Assembly: GCA_036873755.1 (NCBI GenBank)
Contig: JAVTVY010048055.1
Span: 62,001 to 126,000 of the forward strand
Direction of reading: 5' to 3'
DNA: 64,000 nt
From: Hanleya hanleyi
Lineage: Eukaryota > Mollusca > Polyplacophora > Lepidopleurida > Hanleyidae
The notes under the pieces are model-generated. The model did no database searches, was not told the DNA's origin, and was given only the letters and a program-made list of their open reading frames with translations. Made by a program: the position numbers and the translations under genes. Shown piece by piece: positions 12,101 to 27,100 of this stretch (the stretch's first letter is position 1; each line of letters opens with the position of its first letter).

Positions 12101-15100
12101 CATACAGTCCCAGTTTGTTCTTGTCTAGTCCATATGTTTGTAACCAGGTCCTTGAACTCATATACTGTTCACCACTCTCCACAGTCACTGGCGGCTTGGG
12201 AATCTTACTTTCTGTGGGGGATAAAGCAAAGTATAACTGTTACTGTTACATCACATTAACATCCCATATTAAAGGTTATGGTTAAGGCTGTCCTCTAGTA
12301 GAGTCTTCTATGTATGATAGGGGGTACAAGTATCCATTAGTCAGTCAGCATTATCACCACGATCAACTTACTGATTTACATGACTGACATTACAGCAGAA
12401 TGTGTTTGTTCTCGGGGAAGTGAAAGTACATTGAAAATAATGATCGAATGTTAAAGTGATAGTAAACCCTCTGACGAAGTGAAGGTCAAAGGAAAGACAA
12501 AATTCAACTGTATTCAAATGTATTTTTACTTCATTTATGTGATTTTTTCTAACCGGGTGAGAAGTACTTGACATTTTGTATGGTACTTCATAATTGCCAC
12601 GTCAATTTGAATCTTGCATTTAATTTCCTCGATATTGGTGAAACCTGCACATTGGAACAGTGAGTCTGTGTTGAGACTCAAGGTATACACAGCATGAGCT
12701 TGAATCAAGCATTGGAAAGTGCATACAAAGCTTGAAATATATATGTTAAGGCAGTGTGACGTCAATGGACCTGGATATGGTCGCAAAAGACCACTATAGA
12801 ATACCAAGCTTTATTTCCAGTTTACTCTGTGTAATAAAATCGTAAAAAATATTTTCCAACACTGTTTCCAATGGTCTTTCATTTGATGGAAACTTTACTG
12901 GAGGGTTTACTATCACTTTTTTTAAAATGCAACAGCCTATAATCCCATCAATCATGTACCGGTATTCTGAAAAATTACTTTAATTATCATGTTAGTCATC
13001 AGTAATATTTATCAATTATTAACCAGGGATAGTTCATAACAGCTCCGGCTACCTCAAACACATGCGGTACAAGAGCTTGGAGGTTATAATACAGGACTAT
13101 GTTACAATGTAGAGAGATTCAGAGAGACAGAGATTTAATGAGAGATACTGAATAGCAGTACTTTAAGAAAGGATGCAAGGTGAATGGGAAGCCAGACATC
13201 TGCTGCAGTAGATGGCTATATACAGCATGCATGGACAGAGGAACTCTTGAGCAATGTTGTAAGGGCATGTTGTAGAAGACAGGTAGAAGAAGAAGATGTG
13301 CCAGCTTAGTGATGGTGTACCTGACAGTAGTTATTGGTCATGTTGGTGAGAGAGTAGCCGATAGTTGTTATTGACTGATAACCATCTTCCAATCACCATG
13401 TTTTCTAAGCCAACAGGGTTATGGGCAATGACATAGGGCTAGGGTACATTATTGCCAGGCCTATGCTATCAAAGTTTTGGCTACGAACCAATGACATCGC
13501 TATGATGACAAACGGAGAAAACTCAGCAAACAAATTATGTTGCACCTATTTATTAAAGTATTTTCAAACAGTTTCAGTGTTACCTTGCTACTTCATGGAG
13601 TAAGGCTACTGAAAGTTTTTTTTGTAGGAGTCAACTGCCGCAACATTCATCATGAACAGGATAGAATCCTCCTCATCCACTCCAATTCTTAGACAAAAGA
13701 ATCGCTCCGGAGCATCGACAGGGGCATTGACATGCAATCTCTGTGTAATGGGCGATCACGATCTCCCTCTTCAGTCTATACTACAGCACAGGGGAGCATT
13801 TTTAACTCTTGATAATCGATGTATAATGTAGTAAATATGCATCAAATTGTCCTATTATTTCAAGAAAGGATCATCAAGCTTACATTGATGATAATTTTGG
13901 CAACTTCAATTCTAAAATAGTCTTGTTATCACTGACTGAAATATTTTCCACGCTGTATACCAGGTTAAGATGTGGAAAATATGAGCCACAAGTTGAAGCC
14001 TGGGGTTAACTATGAATGCTTGGAGACAACGGCAGGTATTGTAGTGAATGGTGGACTGTGAACTCAGACATGTACTGAAGCTATATAATAAGAGCTCTAC
14101 ATCTATGTGAGTATTGATAGAATATATCTAGCATGCAATATAGAGCCTTAATTAACTTACTGCCATTATCAATTTCTGTGATTGTTTCCTCTAAAAATCA
14201 AGATCAATTTGACACAATTTACATCAACTATAGCCATGAAGTAATTGTCAAAACTAGACCTCATAATTTCCAAAACTATAGTAACAAAATAATTAACAGA
14301 GTAAATATATATTTACAGAATCCTTCTACATCTACACTTGGAGCCTCTATTGTTCTGTTACATATATGATGCAAAGACATAGGGTTTACTACAGCTTGAT
14401 TTGCTGTCTAGTCCCTTTTATTCTCACTAAAATCCAAAGGTATTATGAATTATTTTCAATATATAAACAAACTTCAGAATTTAAAAATATTACATTAAAA
14501 CAGTCTTACCCAGTACAAATTTAGGGTCAGGAATTTGTTCCATTATGGCCTGTATTTGTGATAAATTGTTTCTGGCTTCCTCCAATTCCTCAAATATCAA
14601 GAGGACATCTTCACGAACACCAGCACCAGCAGGTACCCCTCCAAAAGTCTTCCGTTTCACAATGATATTGGCACGACTGTTTTTCGGGTTGACTGGCTGG
14701 CTGTCATAGGCATCCATTTCCATAATCACTGCATACGCATGAAATCTGACAAAATTAATAAACAGAGGCTGAACACAGAAGCTGATTAATTACTGCAGGG
14801 TGTGCACAACTCAGAATATTTAAATTCCAGAGTTTTCCAGGACTTATTACCAGATTCCAGGACTTATCCCTGTATAAATTTCTACATCATAATGTATTTC
14901 TTTTTGTTTTTGTTCTTTTCACGCTTGAAGCACATTGTTCGAAAATAACAGGGGAAATAACTCTACTATATAATTCTACATCATATTGTATTTTTTTTTT
15001 TTAGTTTTGTTCTTTTCACGCTTGAAGCGCATTGTTCGAAAATAACAGGAGAAATAACTTGTAAATACCCTCCCATAGTTTTGTCCCTTGAATGACAGAC

Positions 15101-18100
15101 AGTGACCTCTTCCGGCGAATTTAGTTAAAATGAAAGAATTTTTCGTCTTCGCTAGTTTAGACCAACACAAAATATACTCCCTACATACCGACCCTAACTT
15201 TTTCAGATACGAAAAACGAAACCAAGGATTTATTCCACTACGCCCAGACAGATGATTTGCACCGAATCATAAGATTATACAACTTAAGACATAAGTCTCC
15301 TTGTTTCTTTGTTCTCCACCGAGATCGGGAATTTCTGTATACCCAAACTATGAATATTTTGAAATCGGAAAACAGCTGATTGGTGAGCGAATTGACCTAG
15401 ATATATTCTGATTGGTTAACATTTTACTATACGATTCACTATGGCTTTTATGGATGAAACTAGAACTCGTGGACTTCGAAAGACTGCCGTTATCTGTGTG
15501 ATTTTATGGTTTTGATGTTTGACTGTGATCTTTAGAAATACATAGTTTTTCCTATTTCCCAAAATTTGATCATGTGTATAGGTTGTGTTATGTGTAATGC
15601 TTTAGTTACCTTTGACAGTCATAACAGGATGAAAGGTACGAAGCACAATAATTTGATAATTTATGCCATTAATTAATTTGATGCTTCAGAGAAAATTTTA
15701 ATGAAAATCAGAGAGCGTCTGAAGTCCACCGACATTGAAGCTACTGATTTGGCTTGGAACCTTAAACAGTCAGTACCCAGCATGGAAAGCAATCTCGAGT
15801 GATATCCTCGTTATCCACATACCAAATCTGCAAAGAATCCGTTCAGGTTTTTTAAAGTTACCGTCCAGAAGTAACTATTTTTTTACTTGTCTTCCTGGTA
15901 CTTCAGCTTGTCACCCCTTCTGAATTTTTTTTTTATCACCATACTGTCATGTATTCCAACTAGTTTCTCCATTTCTTTCATGCATTGTAGAATTTGAACA
16001 CACGTTTTTCTTCCCTCGATCGGGAGACGTTGACGACACTGACAGATTTATCTCCTTCCTCTAGCTCTGCATTGCCAAGATCAATGTCCTCACTTCATGA
16101 TGTTGATCATCATCCTAACGCATGGCACGATCAAACGTAGAAACTTCTGCTCATAGCCATGCAGTAATGGGTGATATCCGAGTATATTAGGGCATTTCCC
16201 AATTGGTCACATCCGATTGGTCCCATGAGATCCGACAACGGCGCAATCACATTCATAAAACGAAGACACACCTCTAGAAAGCCATCGACTGAAATGATCT
16301 CTTGGTGGGCCTCGAAATGCCCCTATCACAAAATAAAAAGCATATCATTTTCCTGTGAACTGTCGCCGATTTTATTTTTTTGAAATAGGTAAAGTCGTTT
16401 GTAATATGATTTTTCTTAAGAAAAACAAATAAGCATGCTCCATTAGAGTGAGAACTAAAGCAGCTGATTCGCACAACTTCGTTTTTGTCTCGCATAGAAT
16501 CCCCCAGTCTTGCGCCTCTGCACTCAAGTGAGACTGACATGTCTGAAATGCCCAGGTCAAAATATTTAAATACAGATAATTTCATTGGCTCGTTTAAATG
16601 CGGCGGGCATGTGACTTGATGCTTCAGGAACAACTTTCGAACAGGATTATGTCCCTCCAGAAATATATCCTTTGCAGCCGAGAGGTGGCATCATGTGGAA
16701 TACATGCCGAATCATAGCGTTGAGCTAAGGACAGTCTTAAGCGAAACGTGAAATCCCCTCAGCATGCTAAGATGGATGTTGACTCGGTGGGCTCATTTCT
16801 CTCACCAGACTGTTCCACTATTAGGGAGTTCAGTGAAACATGTCAACAAAAGGTTCAATTATGAGATTAAATTTGTTGGAACGATATTTTCTTAAATATC
16901 ATAACAGCAGGGGGGGGGTTAGCCACTTTTTCATCTATGTTAGTATTAAACCCAGAATAAAAACTTGAATTTGAAGAATTGAATTTTTGAGAAATTTTGA
17001 AATTGAGTTTTGCCCCAAACAATTGTTTTTTATCGATGGGAAAATGCGCGCGAAACACGCGCAAAAAAAAAAGTGTTATAGTGGATAAATATTGAATTCT
17101 TCAAGAGATAAGTCGAGTTCCCAAATGAAAATGTCGTGACAAATAATCAAGCAAAATAGTTGTTGTTGTTGTTGTTGTTGCCTTCACTAGATCAACTCGC
17201 GAGTGCTACGTTAGCGTGTCTGGAGCAAGTCAAAATCGGCATGGGCAACGCAACGTTTATGTTCATGTGTTAGCTGCCCGTGTTGGCAAGCACGATTTTC
17301 TTCCGATTAAAATACTCAGTGACAAAGTTTAATTCAGCTTTTATTCTCCGCAATAAAACGATCACTCCGCTCGTTCTGGTTATCGAATTGCTGTTGCCAG
17401 GCATGAACACTTGATAGAAATACAGGCCAGATCGTGCCATCAATCTAGTGCAGTTCTTTTTCTTTATCCATTAGTTTTGCCTTTCAAGCTTCGCTAACCA
17501 CAGCGCCCTCAACGAGAAGATTAATTACATGAAGGGAGATCACTCCCAAGAAGCTGTCGTAAAAGTCTCGCGAGAGCCCATTTTACAGTATGCGCAGACA
17601 TTTCCGCACAGTTTTTTCGGGGGGATTTTGGATTTTGAGCTTCCGGTTCAGAATTTTACACAAACAATTTGGGTTTGAAAAACAGACTTCCGTTTATCTG
17701 AGACAGCCCAAATTGGTACGAATTTCTAGTTCAATATCTTCTCCACATTTGGCACTGTGACGGTAAGTCTCAACTCTGCTTTGTTTTTTCGCAATCTTGC
17801 GGACAAAGCGATTTTGGCCCCCATGAGACCAAGCTGATTCAATAAGACTGCGACGCTACGCGGCAGTCTTAAAAACCAAGACGAGTCCATTTACGGCGCC
17901 GAACTCATGAAGTTTTGAAGAAACATTTGGATGGCTACATTCAGTTTTATATCGTAAAATATATAGCGAAACCACAAATGTTAACTTTCCAGGAGTTTCA
18001 AGAAGTAATCTTGTTTTTCCAGGATTTTTCAGTACTGGAAATTACATTTTCATTTTTCCAGGATTTTCAAGAAGTTTCAAGGAGTGTGCGAACCTTGTAC

Positions 18101-21100
18101 TGGAAAGCAATATTAATCTTTGAAAAAAACAAGAGAAAACCCCCCTCCAAATTCAAGAAAAAAAGGGTCTAGCAGCATCACTCTGAAAATGGTTCTTCTT
18201 AGGAAACGCTAGACTGTCAATTTATAGCTTACATCTGAAATATATAGTCAAGCCTGTCAGGTAGCTATAATTTATATCTGAAATGTATAGTCAAGCCTGT
18301 CAGATAGATATAATTTATATCTGAAATGTATAGTCAAGCCTGTCAGATAGTTATAACTTATATCTGAAATATATAGTCAAGCCTGTCAGATAGTTATAAC
18401 TTTTATCTGAAATGTATAGTCATTCCTGTCAAATAGTTATAACTTATATCTGAAATGTATAGTCAAGCCTGTCAAATAGTTATAACTTATATCTGAAATG
18501 TATAGTCAAGCCTGTCAAATAGTTATAACTTATATCTGAAATGTATAGTCAAGCCTGTCAAATAGTTATAACTTATATCTGAAATGTATAGTCAAGCCTG
18601 TCAGATAGTTTGGATGATAGCAGGACATGTGGAGAAGATAGAAAATCATTGGCAAATATATCTCTAAGTATTTGAAATCCGTGTTATCTTTAAACTGCAG
18701 AGACCGTAAGAAGGTTACTGACCTTCCCCCTGTGAATTGAGCCAAATCTCGGAGGTACTGAATGGTATCTGAGTCAGTACAGTTGTATGATACAACATGG
18801 ACAGGGGCGCATTTCTTGTCCATGGCAGACAGCTGCAATGGTAACACACAATATAACAATGGTATCACATTCAATTATTGATACTACATGTAAACGGTCA
18901 CATCAATTAATATAGCTACAGGTACACGTAACTGTCAATACTCTCTCATAATCAACATAGATAATGTCATTTACAAGGAAAATCTGGGCAAATTTTCCAA
19001 GAGCTGCACGTTTTATATATATTTGTATTCTAATTAAATCCGAAAGGACCAGATTAAAACTATGACTTAAAACACAATGACATTAACTAAGGATCAGATC
19101 TTTGCTTCTTACTAATAAGTGAAATATTCTTCATTCACACAATATAGCTTCAGATACTGCGTTATTAAAATTCAAATCTATTCTCTTTGGAAAACTTGTA
19201 TGACAATTTCACCTTTTCTTTCAGGATTTGCCGTGAGCCATCGACTGCCGAGCCTTCTGTGAACAAATACACAGCTTCCGTCTGGAAAATCATGATTTAG
19301 GTTAAGATTTTTAGCAACACATCCCACAATATTACTGAATGAGTTTATTTTATTTCCGTACAATGTGAGGGAGATATTCCTGGAGATCAGTACAACTGGG
19401 GCCTCATTAAGAAGTTACTCTCCAAATAGGATATAAAATGCAGTCTATGGAATAACAAAATAATCGATTTTTGTGACACTACACAAACATGGATGAAGCC
19501 ATTTGCAAAGTTCAGTTTTATATCAAATTAAGACAGACTGAGTCAAGCACAGTGCTGATAAACAACCATCAGTCTCTGAGGTATTTAAATGTTCAAGGTG
19601 TAGTGGAGGTATGAAAAAATGCAATTAACTGGAGAAAAATTATGCGTCAATGGGGAAGGCCATTGCATGTGAATATGGTCATTTTGTGCTGATTTTATGC
19701 TAGCTAGAATATCACTTACATTTCTGTCCATGAGAGCTTTCACAACAGCCTCACATGTTGCTGTCTTTGACACAGGAGCCAGACGATCAAGACCCCACAA
19801 CCACTGAATAGCGCCCTCTATCGTATCATGAGTCACCGGCAAACAGTCGGGATTGTACATCTCAACATCTTCAACAGCCCTGCAAAAAAAATGTTAGAAG
19901 ACCATAAATTGGCTTTATTGCAAAATAATCGCACAATCAGTCCTTGCGTAGGGGCACGTGATCGCTCATTCAAGGTACAGTATTTTTTACTCACCTAGTT
20001 AAGTGAATCCTGATTTATTTACATATTTCTCTTTTCAATCGTATGTTTGTATATAATTTTTCCAAAAGTTTTTCAGCTCGACCTGATTTCCAGCAGAACC
20101 TCAGTCATAGATGATGCTTCATGTATTTACTCTGATAGAATGCAATGCTAACTGCAACTGTGGCAAAATGGGGAATAACCTGAGTGGCTATAGGAACAAG
20201 AGCAATCTCCTGCGTAAGTTTGATCCTTCAAAATCTGCCAATAGATGTAACAGAGAACTGAAAATAATATTGAAGACAATGCATTTTCAGTGAAGTCAGG
20301 ATTATTAAAACAGTGTTTTCGGCTATGGGGATTAAAGGATAACATATGGTACTCGCAAAGAAATGGCAGTTAACAGCTAAAATATGTCTCATAATAATTG
20401 CAGACATGTAAGTATGTTGTTGCTGTGCGACATCTATTTTTGAGGAACTCGGCAGGCAATTTCTTCGTTCTGACTAAAATATGCCAGGATGAACAGAACA
20501 AATCACTCTCCTTGGGAAATTTAGGAAATTGATTTTCAGCTCACGTAAGCACGCCCTTTGGCTATTTTAGGGCACACGGTTTTTAGCTCACCATGTTTTT
20601 ACAAAAGACAAGGACAGAAAAATTACCTAAAATTGCGAGCATTAAACAAAAGATGTCAATAAAAATCATAATGACAATAAATATTGTTCGAGATTATGGA
20701 TCCTAAAAGTTTTGATACAAATACCAAACATGGAAGAGGGGAGACTACTCTCCAAATGATAAAAGTGGGTTATCTGCCCTTTGACCACACCTGAAACAGT
20801 AATATAACACAGTTTAAGCATACCTGATCAGATTGAACTTGGTGAGTTGTGAGACCTGTTCTCTCAAGACTCTCTCCAGAGCTGACCGGTACTGGTCAAA
20901 TTGTTGGGGGGACATGTTCCTGATGTCCAGCACAATCACAGAGATTTTCTCCTCCATCACGCTAAAGATTCGACGACTCTCTGTGGTCAACCAGTCGAGT
21001 CGTCGTTTGTACATCATGATGGCCTGTATAAGACGAGCCTCAATCTGTCTGAGCCGGTCTTTGTTAACAGTCAGCTAAAAATATTTTACAGACAAAATTA

Positions 21101-24100
21101 ACCAAATTACTACTTGAGTATAGTAATAAATACCTGTAAGATTAAACACAAATCGATAATGCTACAATCTCGGGGCTATTGAAAAATTCAATTACTAAAA
21201 AATTTAAACTGAAGTTTACAAGTTCATTGGATCTCAAGAAATTCTCTCCCAGCCACAGCTGCAAGTACACTATGGAGACTGTGTTTGTTGTACTAGTCAA
21301 CAGAACACATGTTGTTTTATGACTTAGAAAAGATTTATGACTGGCTGTTGATAAAAGAGTGGTTTAACTGAACTCAAAATAAATAAACAGACTAGGTGTA
21401 CTGCAATTCTAAACATCAACCATTTGTATCTGAAAAATTGAAGTCCTTGATCGACTGCTCATTTACAGACTTGCTGGGTTTGACAAGGATCTAAGATTGT
21501 TGAGTTATTGTTATTGATTATATGGATGGAATCTAACTATGGTACTACTTACATTGAACGTTTTCCCATCAGGTCGAGAGGCTTGATTGAAATTTCCTCG
21601 ACCATATATCGACGCAACTGGTCGTTTCAAGGAAAAATCAAAATCTGTGAAATAAATAAAAAACATTAAACAAACTCAAAACAATGTATCCTATAATCAA
21701 CAAGAAACTTAGGCTGAACAATGTATCCTACAATCAACAAGAGACTTAGGCTGAACAATGTATCCTATAATCAACAAGAGACTTAGGTTGAACAATGTAT
21801 CCTACAATCAACAAGAGACAGGCTGAACAATGTATCCTATAATCAACAAGAGACTTAGGCTGGACAATGTATCCTACAATCAACAAGAGACTTAGGCTGA
21901 ACAGTGTATCCTATAATCAACAGGAGACTTAGGCTGAACAATGTATCCTATAATCAACAAAAGACTTAGGCTGAACAATGTATCCTATAACCAACAAGAA
22001 ACTTAGGTTGAACAATGTATCCTATAATCAACAAGAGACTTAGGCTGAAAAATGTATCCTATAATCAACAAGAAACTTAGGCTGAACAATGTATCCTATA
22101 ATCAAAAAGAGACTTAGGCTGAACAATGTATCCTATAATCAACAAGAAACTTAGGTTGAACAATGTATCCTATAACCAACAAGAAACTTAGGCTGAACAA
22201 TGTATCCTATAATCAACAAGAAACTCAGGCTGAACAATGTATCCTATAATCAACAAGAAACTCAGGCTGAACAATGTATCCTATAATCAACAAGAAACTT
22301 AGGCTGAACAATGTATCCTATAATCAACAAGAAACTTAGGCTGAACAATGTATCCTATAATCAACAAGAAACTTAGGCTGAACAATGTATCCTATAATCA
22401 ACAAGAAACTTAGGCTGAACAATGTATCCTATAATCAAAAAGAGACTTAGGCTGAACAATGTATCCTATAATCAACAAGAAACTTAGGTTGAACAATGTA
22501 TCCTATAATCAACAAGAAACTGAACAATATCCTATAATCCTATAATCAACAAGAAACTTAGGCTGAACAATGTATCCTATAATCAAAAAGAGACTTAGGC
22601 TGAACAATGTATCCTATAATCAACAAGAAACTTAGGTTGAACAATGTATCCTATAATCAACAAGAAACTTAGGCTGAACAATGTATCCTATAATCAACAA
22701 GAAACTTAGGCTGAATAAAATAAATTTCTAGCTTCACAGGCACTGCCACTTCAACCCTTTTATTACCCTCAGCAAATTAAAAAAAAAACATGCAACAAAA
22801 TTGTTTTCGTTTTCACACATATCTCTCTCCAAGTTTTGCCTAAAATATTGTTCAGATGTTGACTAAGTGTCTTGTTTTACTTGAAAGAAAAATGTAATGT
22901 TGAAGGCTGACCTTTCATGTAAAAAAGGACTTTGTTGGTTTCATGCAAATTGTAGTGATTCGTAGGTCATACCCTTTTGTATTTACTACATGCAACTTCG
23001 TTGCACTAAGTTAAATAAATGGTCTGAAATTCTGAAAAGCAGGAAGAATTTGCCACAAATGGCACTCAGTTTGATTAAAATAAGACCTATCATGCCTCTC
23101 TGCCCAGTAGGACTGAAGGAAAGCCTATGGGGGTCATGTCCAGTGCTCTCTGGCAATCGATCAATCAAAGCATGTCTTCAATGCAAGAGGAACCGACTCG
23201 GGAATTCTCTGCAGGCAGTCTTTGCTCCCCAAGTTCAGTGACAGCTGCCGACTAGCATTTCCAGTTACCATCAACTGTTTCCATCAAATGACGGCACTAA
23301 AGAGCACAAATTAGTCTCTCTGTAATAGTGCTAAACTACCCGACAGCTACTGAGGGATATATTTGTGTAAAAATATCAGAAACTGGTAAACTATTTTTTT
23401 CACAATCAACTGCGAAAAGAATCTATATGAGTTGTCTCCCTTCACCTGGCCTTTATTAATGAAAACTAAAACTGCTAATAACTATTTTATTTTCTGGGAT
23501 ATAATGAATAGATTTGTGGCTAACTAACTGTATTGTTGTTGTATTCAATAGGATGCATAAACCGATTACAAAATTCAGTTCTCTAATCGTTTCAAATAAT
23601 TAACACAGTCGCTGTTATTTGTGTTGACCTATTGGATCAAAATGCCTATATTGTTATGTAGCTACATTAAAATTTCCCAGAGCTCTCAGTCGGCTGGTCT
23701 CGACTCCGATTGTGAGTCAACCGAACCAATAACCATGGGTCGTGTGTGAAATTTGCCTTGATTGGTTCGCTGTTTATAACTTGGAGGTCACTGGACATGA
23801 CCCTCATAGGCTTTCTTTCAGACTGAGCGAAGCGGCATGATAGGTCTTATTTTTAATCAGACTGAAATGGCACTAAAACCGGGGCAAGAGACAGCAGCTG
23901 CCAGATTGGGTAGACAGTTATCTTTTTTCATATTGAGCCAACGGTAATATATATTGAATGTATGCAACCTTTCACGTAACCGATTGGTTACGCAGTGAAA
24001 TTGCTGCATAACTGAACAATGCCAGATTCTGAAAAAAATAAGGCCTAGTTCAAAATTTACCATCACTGAGTTTAAAGCCGACAGAAGAGAGTAGTTGGTC

Positions 24101-27100
24101 GATATCCAGTCCATTTCTCTTCAGGCCATGATTCTGCAGCCATTTCCTTGATGATATCAGAGGACGAACATCCAACTCCCAAGTTTTGGGTGGCGATTTC
24201 TTAACACAGATCTCTGGGTTATCAGTCTGTGATGAGGGAACAATGCCGACACTAGATGCAATCCCCGAGTTCAGTTGACGTGATGTTGACTTGTGTCCAA
24301 TGTCAAACCTGGCATCTACAAACAGAAAAGAACATGTTTGTCAAAGCTGATGGTTAGCTGAAACAGAACACAATTACAAAACTTGTCTTTCACCCATTTC
24401 AGAGGGTTTAGTTCTATGGGTATCCATTTGTCCACGGGTATCCATTTACCCATGTGTATCCAAATTGACAATTACATGTAATTTGAAGCAACAAAAAATG
24501 TGTTTGTAACCATTATTTCTGTTCTTACTTCACAGTCTGTGTCATAGTGGATAACACGGTGAATCTGACAGCCTCCAAACCTAGGCTGAAACTGAGTCTT
24601 CTTAAACTCAGCGAGAGTGACTTATGTTATGACACGTACAAAATGAAATGCATTTGGCCATAAAAAACGAAACTTGTATCTACCATTCATGAGAAAATGC
24701 AAGAAATTAGTTATCGAAAATAAATGGCATGCATGGCATGCCGCTTATTTTTTGATGGCCATGTAGGGAAGCATATATACATGTGTGGTGTGTTCTGCCT
24801 ATGTATGTCCAGCCATTATAGCCAGCCTTGACCATGTATGATCCATGACTCACTATTCAAGTTTGTCAGCATCATTATGTTAATCAAATGTCATTTTCAT
24901 TTTCGCGTACAACACATGTCGAGACTGAAAGTCCATCGAAACAAAACAGAGTTCAGGCCTTGAATTTGAGAAATTTTAGGGGCAAGGCCAATTTGGTGGA
25001 TTTAAGGGCACTAAGGCCTGGCTGGCATAAAATTACTTGGAAATCAGCAGCGGGCATTAAGGCCAGTAGGTAATGGCCTTGGTTAAATTCAATGGCTGAA
25101 TTTTCTCTGTATATAATGACCTCGTGATCATCAAATATAAAAGCTATGAAGCTTCAGCAAGCTTCGCAGCTGAACATGCTGAAGAAAACATGGTTGAGAG
25201 ATTACATGAAACAAGAAATATCTTCAAAATATGATGGCCGACAGAGTTAAAATGGGGAATGTGAAAAATAAGTATTCTTTGAAGTATTTAATTGCACAGG
25301 AATAATTGGCAGACCAGATTTTGCAGGTGTAGTTTCTGTTTACCATCTGATGTTATTTCTTCCTCAACCATGTCAACGGAGTAAGGACTGTCAGTTTCAA
25401 CTGTTCAATGTTGTCAGTTTCAACTGTTCAATGTGTGTTAACAATCATGGCAAAGAATGAGGTCGGCACCAGGGGTCGAAATTTACACCTGTCTACCTGT
25501 CTGTGACAGGTAATTTTTGAAAGAGACAGGTAGAGAAATAAAGTACCTGTCTCTATTGACAGGTAGCCAATAATTTTGTTTTGGTGTTCAAAGTAAATCT
25601 TCAATAAAATTCATTCAAAACACCTGCTAATAAGTGCAAGTAAACAAGGTGTCATTAATTTATTAGTGTCTTGCAACATCTATCTTTGTCATTAATCTCG
25701 AGTTACATGTATGTGACAATTTCAACGATTGCATGTTCAGGTAATTCTTAAAGGTGACAGGTAAACATTTTGGTCACCTGTCTCGTGTGACATGTAAATT
25801 ATGTTGAATATTTCGACCCCTGGATCGCCCAGCCTTGAACATGTACTACAGCTATCACATGGTTCATATGTGATAAGCCTTGCATCCGGAGCTTCTATAT
25901 AACCTAATCACATACTAAATAAGGACACTAGGAATGGAGAGATTTGGTCAGAAGTAATTGATTTCATGCAATTCCATTGGTTTAAAATCGCCAGTTGTCA
26001 GTCAATTACATGGAGTAGCATAATTGGTTATATAACTCTCTGCATTTCTGTTGTTATCATCATATACCAGGCAACACAGAGGAAAGTGAGCGTCAATGAC
26101 TCCTTCGAACATGAGATTGATCTAATCAAAACCCCTCGGCTTTCCCCAAGTGATTGTGACCCATGTGTAGTGTGAATTGGGGAAGAGATAGTTCTATGTG
26201 GGATGATCAAGATATACGGGTAGTACATTCAGGCATATAGGACAGAAATAGAAAATTATATATCTGTAAAGGGGCATAACTCTGTAAAATATGGGTCGAG
26301 GGGAGCCACTTTCGATAGGCGTCTGACTTAGCACTCTGTAAAATAAGAACCGAGACGAATAAGCTGTACCGAACATGGATCTGCAGATTGAACTTGTACA
26401 TTCAGCTACAGATAACAAAATTGGAGATTATTACATCCGAAAGGGGCATAACTCCATAAGCCGAGGCGAGTTATCCTTTGTTGGCTTGTAGAATACAACA
26501 ATATAAATAAGTTTCCAAAATATAGTAGCTATACCGAACACAGTTCTGCAGATATAGTTGATTACATTCAGGCATATAGGACAGAAATAGAAATTAATAA
26601 ATCAGTAAAGGGGCATAACTCTGTAAAGTATGGGCCGAGGGGAGCCACTTTCGATAGGCGTCTGACTTAGCACTACTGTAAAATAAGAACCGAGACAAAT
26701 AAGCTGTACCGAACACGGATCTGCAGATATAACTTGTATATTCAACTACAGATAACAAAATCGGAGATTATTACATCCGAAAGGGGCATAACTCCATAAG
26801 CCGAGGCGAGTAATCCTTTGTTGGCTTGTAGAATACAAAAATATAAATAAGTTTCCAAAATATAGTAACTATACCGAACACAGTTCTGCAGATATAGTTG
26901 GTTACATTCAGGCATATACGACAGAAATAGAAATTAATAAATCTGTAAAGGGGCAGAACTCTGTAAAATATGGGCCGAGGGAAGCCACTTTCAATAGGCG
27001 TCTGACTTAGCACTAGATAAATAAGTGTTGAAAATTTGGTGGTTGTATCTCAAGCGGTTTTGTTTGCCTAAAATGCGTTAACGGACGGACGGACGGACGG

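Noticed and set aside
16274..16633. 119-codon minus-strand frame in VWA3 intron 7
   Set aside because: No domain, and the flanking exons join in phase without it.
21681..22714. CRISPR-like regular repeats
   Set aside because: There are no unique spacers; units are contiguous, and the sequence is a eukaryotic intron.
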